DNA of 64,000 bases, taken from positions 468,294 through 532,293 of the forward strand of contig KB722740.1 in the NCBI GenBank assembly GCA_000349905.1, read 5' to 3'. Source of the DNA: Volvariella volvacea V23 (lineage: Eukaryota; Basidiomycota; Agaricomycetes; Agaricales; Pluteaceae). Position numbers and translations under genes: made by a program. Position 1 is the first letter of the stretch; each line of letters starts with the position of its first letter. The notes under the pieces are model-generated. The model made no database searches, was not told where the DNA came from, and saw only the letters and a program-made list of their open reading frames with translations. Below are positions 59,821-64,000 of the stretch, in pieces.

Positions 59821-60971
59821 CTCATGATATGTATACTAAGCTATGACACTGTTGTAACCTGCATCACGACGCCCCATCTAATACAGCATTAATGTCGCAT
59901 GAGGATCCTAGGTGGCACAACCAATTAATTGGGTTAGTGCTGTGTACCATATACGCAGACACCTCTATGTGGCCTGCCTGACGTTACGGCTACTCCAAGA
60001 AGTCCATTGACACGTAGCGCCTTTGGCCACAGCCCAACAATGATACCCGTACTAGTTTGAGGATTTGCCTTGCCAATTTACCACCCCAGGTAATTAAATC
60101 ACGGTTTGAGCATATCTCGCATCATGCGTGCATATATTACAAGCGTCGCAATCCAGCCGGCATGGTTGAATGATTAATCTGCAAACGCTGTATCCACCTT
60201 GTCGTATTTATTGCTATCTGCCTGTGATGCCACCCAAACCACAAGCGGTATCACTGCGCAGTTAAGGAAGCAAATGGGAGGTGGCAGCTCACACGGTAGA
60301 CAAACGAAAGAAAACAACTGATTAGAATCAAGAGAATCTTACTAGTGTTGTGGGGCGTTGCCGTGGCAGCTGGCACATTGCCACATTTCTAGTCGTTTTG
60401 GATCCTCCTAGACTACGACCGTGCATCGATCACGGACACGAGACTGACGGTTGGATCATCGCAGGCTTGGTTTGCTATCAAATATCTAGGAACATGGCAC
60501 GCGAGGATGCTCAAAGTGGGACGGTAGACCCGCTCGGGGCAAAAATTTAACTGCGATCCCGAGACAACACCGGATGTGCACATGGAGCTGTCACTTGAAC
60601 CCATCATCCGTACCATCCGTACCAGGTACCTTGGCAGATTTGATGGAATTAATGGGCAGGCTCCCCTATTTGCCTGCCTATTGCGGTGCCCTTGCCAGTC
60701 TGGGCGCCTTACGACAAACCCCGACTCTGGGAAATCCGAGCCATGACTATCTATCTGCCAGGCAGGGCCTCTCGCAATGTGTTCAAGGATTTGCTAAACT
60801 TGATTGGCGGATCCACATAGGGGGAACGGACGGTGGGGCTTCATACCGTTGCTCACTGCTCAGCGCGCGCTTTGGATTGTTGGCGGACTCTCTCTATCTC
60901 CTTCCCTCACTATCTCCTCTCCAACTTGGCGAGGATAGGACTGTGTCCCCACATTCAGGGCGTCCATCGCG
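59821..60971. other. Intergenic, no gene seen
   Basis: 1.15 kb between the truncated transcription factor and the membrane-protein gene. No continuation of the transcription-factor middle region is recognisable here in any frame. Confidence 0.5.
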
Positions 60972-62975
60972 ATGTCTTTTAACGATTCGGACCGTGCTCA
61001 CACTGTAGCGGCATACTTGCGCATAACGTCAGTCGCCGTTGCAACTTACGAGTGAGTGACCCGCAAAGTCCATCGCCTCAGGGAAAAGAAGACGGGTTTA
61101 CATGCGGCTCGTCAAATTCTTTTTTGTTTTTGACAGTTTCTTGGAGACATCACCCACTACATGGCGATTCTATAGGGAGCAGTGGGCCTCGCGGCGTGTG
61201 ACGTTCGTACCTTTCCTTTTTACTTAGTCCTTTCCAACAGCGGCTTGGGCGGTATTAACCTTGCTGTCGCCGATGTAGGTCGACGGCGGTGCTTTTTGTG
61301 CTAATCCAGTACGTGGAGCCTACCCGAGCAGGAAACTGAGCTCTAATGCGTAAGACCCTAGAGTGACGAGCATATGTGCTCTGATACTCAGCAGTGTGGG
61401 CGCCCTTGGATTGTTCCTCTCCTATCAGCACTTACCCCGCATTCAGGTGGGCTTCTTTTACGAGCACTTCACTGAGCAATCATGTGCTCGATTTTTCCTC
61501 CTTCCACCTTCATTTAAAGGTAGGGTACCTTTCCGCATTGGCGGTATCAACTATCTGAGGTGGGGTTAATTTACGATACTTTAGTCATCCAAGCTATGGT
61601 TTCGCAAGTAATCCTTGGACTCAGGTAGGTTGCTTATATCCGCCCTATAAACGATGCCTGAGGATAGGGCAGGGCATACAACCTTTCACGGCGCTCTCGT
61701 GAACTAGGTGTGCTACTCATTCTAGGTTACACCGTTGCGGTCGTTGTAGGTTGCGGTCGTTGTGCGTTCTGTGTCCGGATTTATCTGACCACCGGTTAGA
61801 TGCAATGGATCACATCCATATATCAACGAGAGCGTAAGGCATTCGCTTCTAATCTTTTACCGAGGGGCTCACGCGCAGCATGGGGCAGCGGAGGTCCACC
61901 CCATTTTCGTGAGTACCCGCCGTCCACAGTGGGTGTTTAAACTGACTGTTTTGCCAATAGCACAAGTAGGCCGTCACCTGGATGACTTACAGCTTTCATT
62001 TACATGTTACTGCCAGCTGTCGGGCTCATAGTGATAACCAGAGATTGGGGGCCTGGATTCACTATGCCATCGCTATGATCTATGACCTTACGACAACAGT
62101 CCTCACTGTCATTTTCCTATTAAGGTACAAGTTCTCAGCGTCCATCAGCTCGGTGTAAGTTCCCCATATGCTTCGATTACGCACACAGGGCTGAAATATC
62201 TTAGTATATCTCATCTTACCAAGATGTAGGAAAATTGACAGTTCTCGGTATAACTCACCGCTAATATTTCCCCGGCAGGATGCTCTACGATGGATTGGGC
62301 TATTTTATCGTGCTAACAGGTACACTACTAATTGAATCACCTATGCTTGAAAGACTAAACTCAGACAAGGTGTGAACGTTCTTAACCTAATCCTGTACCG
62401 ATCAGCCCATGATATACAGGTAAGCGACCCTTCCCTTTCCTCGCGATGGCTTGAACTGCCACTGACTGTACACGCAGACGGCCGCGTAAGGTGCCTCCAG
62501 TTCTCAGGTTTGCAGGCTAATTTCATTTTGCGATCCCTAATCCAACAGGGCTTCTTTGGGGTACTGTGTAACGTGGATCATGTCCCAAAGATTGCTTGTG
62601 CATCTATATCGTAAGCCCTTCCACATGGCAGTTCCAGAAGATAAACATGCTCAAACCAAATCAGATGCATCACGAGAACATAGCCAGAGCATTGACGCCG
62701 CAATCACCATAACTCACCATCTAAATTCAGCACGGGACGTCAGTCGGGCAATACGTACTCAGTTCGAGAACAAGCGTGCTGGTGGCACCACATTTGAGGT
62801 TGCTGCGCCTGATGGCGACTCGGACTTCTCTCCCGAATATCCGGATAGAACCAATGTCCAAGTGAGGATTGAACGGACGGTTAAACTCGAACATCGGTCT
62901 CGGGCATACGAACTGGAAACATATACTAGGAATGCCACCACGTCGCTCGACCAAGGCACGCGATCCCAGAAATAA
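60972..62975 (+). CDS. DUF6533-type multi-pass membrane protein
   Basis: A basidiomycete-specific family of seven-helix-like membrane proteins of unknown function. The start at 60972 gives MSFNDSDRAHTVAAYLRITS; an intron joins FLETSPTTWRFYREQWASR, the DUF6533 opening. Later exons contain ILSSVGALGLFLSYQHLPRI, AMVSQVILGLR, AYNLSRRSRELGVLLILGYT and LGAWIHYAIAMIYDLTTTVL. MLYDGLGYFIVLTG joins VNVLNLILYR, and LGYCVTWIMSQRLLVHLYR is the last TM block of the family. A polar cytoplasmic tail of about 120 residues ends at QGTRSQK. At least seven introns; some borders in 61140-61380 and 61780-62060 are uncertain. Confidence 0.75.
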
Positions 62976-63904
62976 GAATGTACAGCTGCTCTAATCTTGG
63001 GGACTCTTGCACGGTGGATGTACCTCAATGTGACCACAGTTTCTAGGCGTTTGGATAGGCCTGTTCTACTTTAGCAGCGCGCTATCTTACGTCCACAAGC
63101 ATGTCTTTCACTTACTGTCTTTAATTAGTGGACCTCGGGGATATTCAACTAATTGCTAGCAAGCTAGCATGCTGATATAACGTTTCGCTAGCTGTGATGA
63201 TTTAGGAATGGCATACAAGATCCACTCAGCAGTCGGACTGAAGAGGAGTTGGGGGTCTCCACAGGTGAATCTCGGGTAGAAGTGACTGGTATGATCAAAG
63301 TTGCGGAGGTATTTCTCTCAAACATCTCGCGAATAGCCAGTGATCTCCACTCTCCGGGAGGTACGGTGAGCTGACGTGAGGCATAGTCCTGGGTTGACGT
63401 GGGTGGAGACTGAAGAATCTACTTTCGATCTGGGTCATCAATGCCACATAAGCGGGATTAGTTAGCAAAATACAGTTAAGTGCTGTCGATGAATTATGGA
63501 CGTGACAGACAGACAGACAAGATAAACAATATGCCAACATGCCAGGGGATATCGCATGGTGAGGGGATAAAGCGATGCATCACCTTGGCCATTATGAACG
63601 AACCCACGGTAGTTTCCCATTGAAGACTTGTAGAGCGGTGGCATCGGTAGTGTCCGGACACCAATCGAGCAAATGTTGTAATTCTGGACACGAAGTATAA
63701 TATGAGTGGAATCGTTTGTGAACGTTGCGCTGTCGTCGCTTGTTCAGAAGCACCGAGTGGCAGCCGTACAAGTCTTGGGTGTATGGGAGGTATCCATTTT
63801 GACGCTAGGTGTAATGAAAGTCACAGAGGGAAAATTTCCCAGAAGATGAATTGCGTCGTCAATCGTCTCCGAAACACGAGTGTTAATGCCAGGAAAACAC
63901 TTAC
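62976..63904. other. No gene settled
   Basis: Short minus-strand frames here could belong to the gene that enters from the right edge, but no splice chain was resolved. A short gaca tandem lies at about 63505-63520. Confidence 0.35.
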
Positions 63905-64000
63905 CTCTCCAGTTTGTGCGTCATGACCAGCATCCTCATTGGGATCAACACCAATATAATCAAAAGCGTTCTTCGGCCACCTTATCGCAGCACGATGCAG
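63905..64000 (-). CDS. Partial exon entering from the right edge
   Basis: Thirty-two codons are open from the window edge (LHRAAIRWPKNAFDYIGVDP, then NEDAGHDAQTGE) and end at a good donor, gtaagt, read on the minus strand. The composition and donor suggest a real exon whose 5' part lies outside the window. No family recognised. Confidence 0.3.

Overview
The window is nuclear DNA of a basidiomycete fungus, most likely a mushroom-forming agaricomycete. Nearly every gene is cut by short GT-AG introns of about 45-60 bp. Several families typical of that group are present: a class I hydrophobin, a secreted protein of the fruiting-body-specific type, a DUF6533-type membrane protein and a Zn(II)2Cys6 regulator. 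A run of 100 N at 12381-12480 marks an assembly gap. All functions come from reading spliced translations by eye; no database search was run.

Layout. 0.4-8 kb, minus strand: a short-chain dehydrogenase, a hemerythrin-like protein and an EgtB/Egt1-like DinB-FGE protein. 8-16 kb: PEX1 peroxin (plus), convergent with an aromatic-L-amino-acid decarboxylase that spans the N gap, then a divergent very-long-chain 3-ketoacyl-CoA reductase. 16.5-24 kb: a protein with two Spa2-type SHD units, the Spp2/GPKOW splicing factor, a secreted DJ-1/PfpI protein, a proline-rich coiled-coil protein, and the ISA2 iron-sulfur assembly factor divergent from it. 24-32 kb: a gene-poor stretch, then a minus-strand array of small signal-peptide/single-TM proteins that share a two-cysteine motif and intron phases. 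32.8-44.4 kb: fruiting-body-type secreted protein, amino-acid permease, a bacterial-looking mannose-1-phosphate guanylyltransferase with a coiled-coil leader, an XRCC4/PAXX-like protein, a mitochondrial-type membrane protein, a hydrophobin and nicotinamide riboside kinase. 44.6-49.4 kb: soluble fumarate reductase fused to cytochrome b5, then a membrane dipeptidase. 49.4-53.4 kb: a gene-poor block. 53.4-57.2 kb: UCH37 deubiquitinase divergent from MED31, then an SLC35C2/Ymd8-like transporter. 58-63 kb: a short Zn(II)2Cys6 factor and a DUF6533 membrane protein. A partial exon enters from the right edge.

Most genes are independent housekeeping functions (peroxisome import, splicing, Mediator, Fe-S assembly, fatty-acid elongation, NAD salvage) and do not form one pathway. 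The parts most worth following up are the small membrane-protein array (26.5-31.8 kb), the guanylyltransferase of probable bacterial ancestry (36.9-38.6 kb), and the candidate end-joining factor (39.1-40.5 kb). For the last two, and for three members of the array, I checked that exon lengths sum to whole codons.
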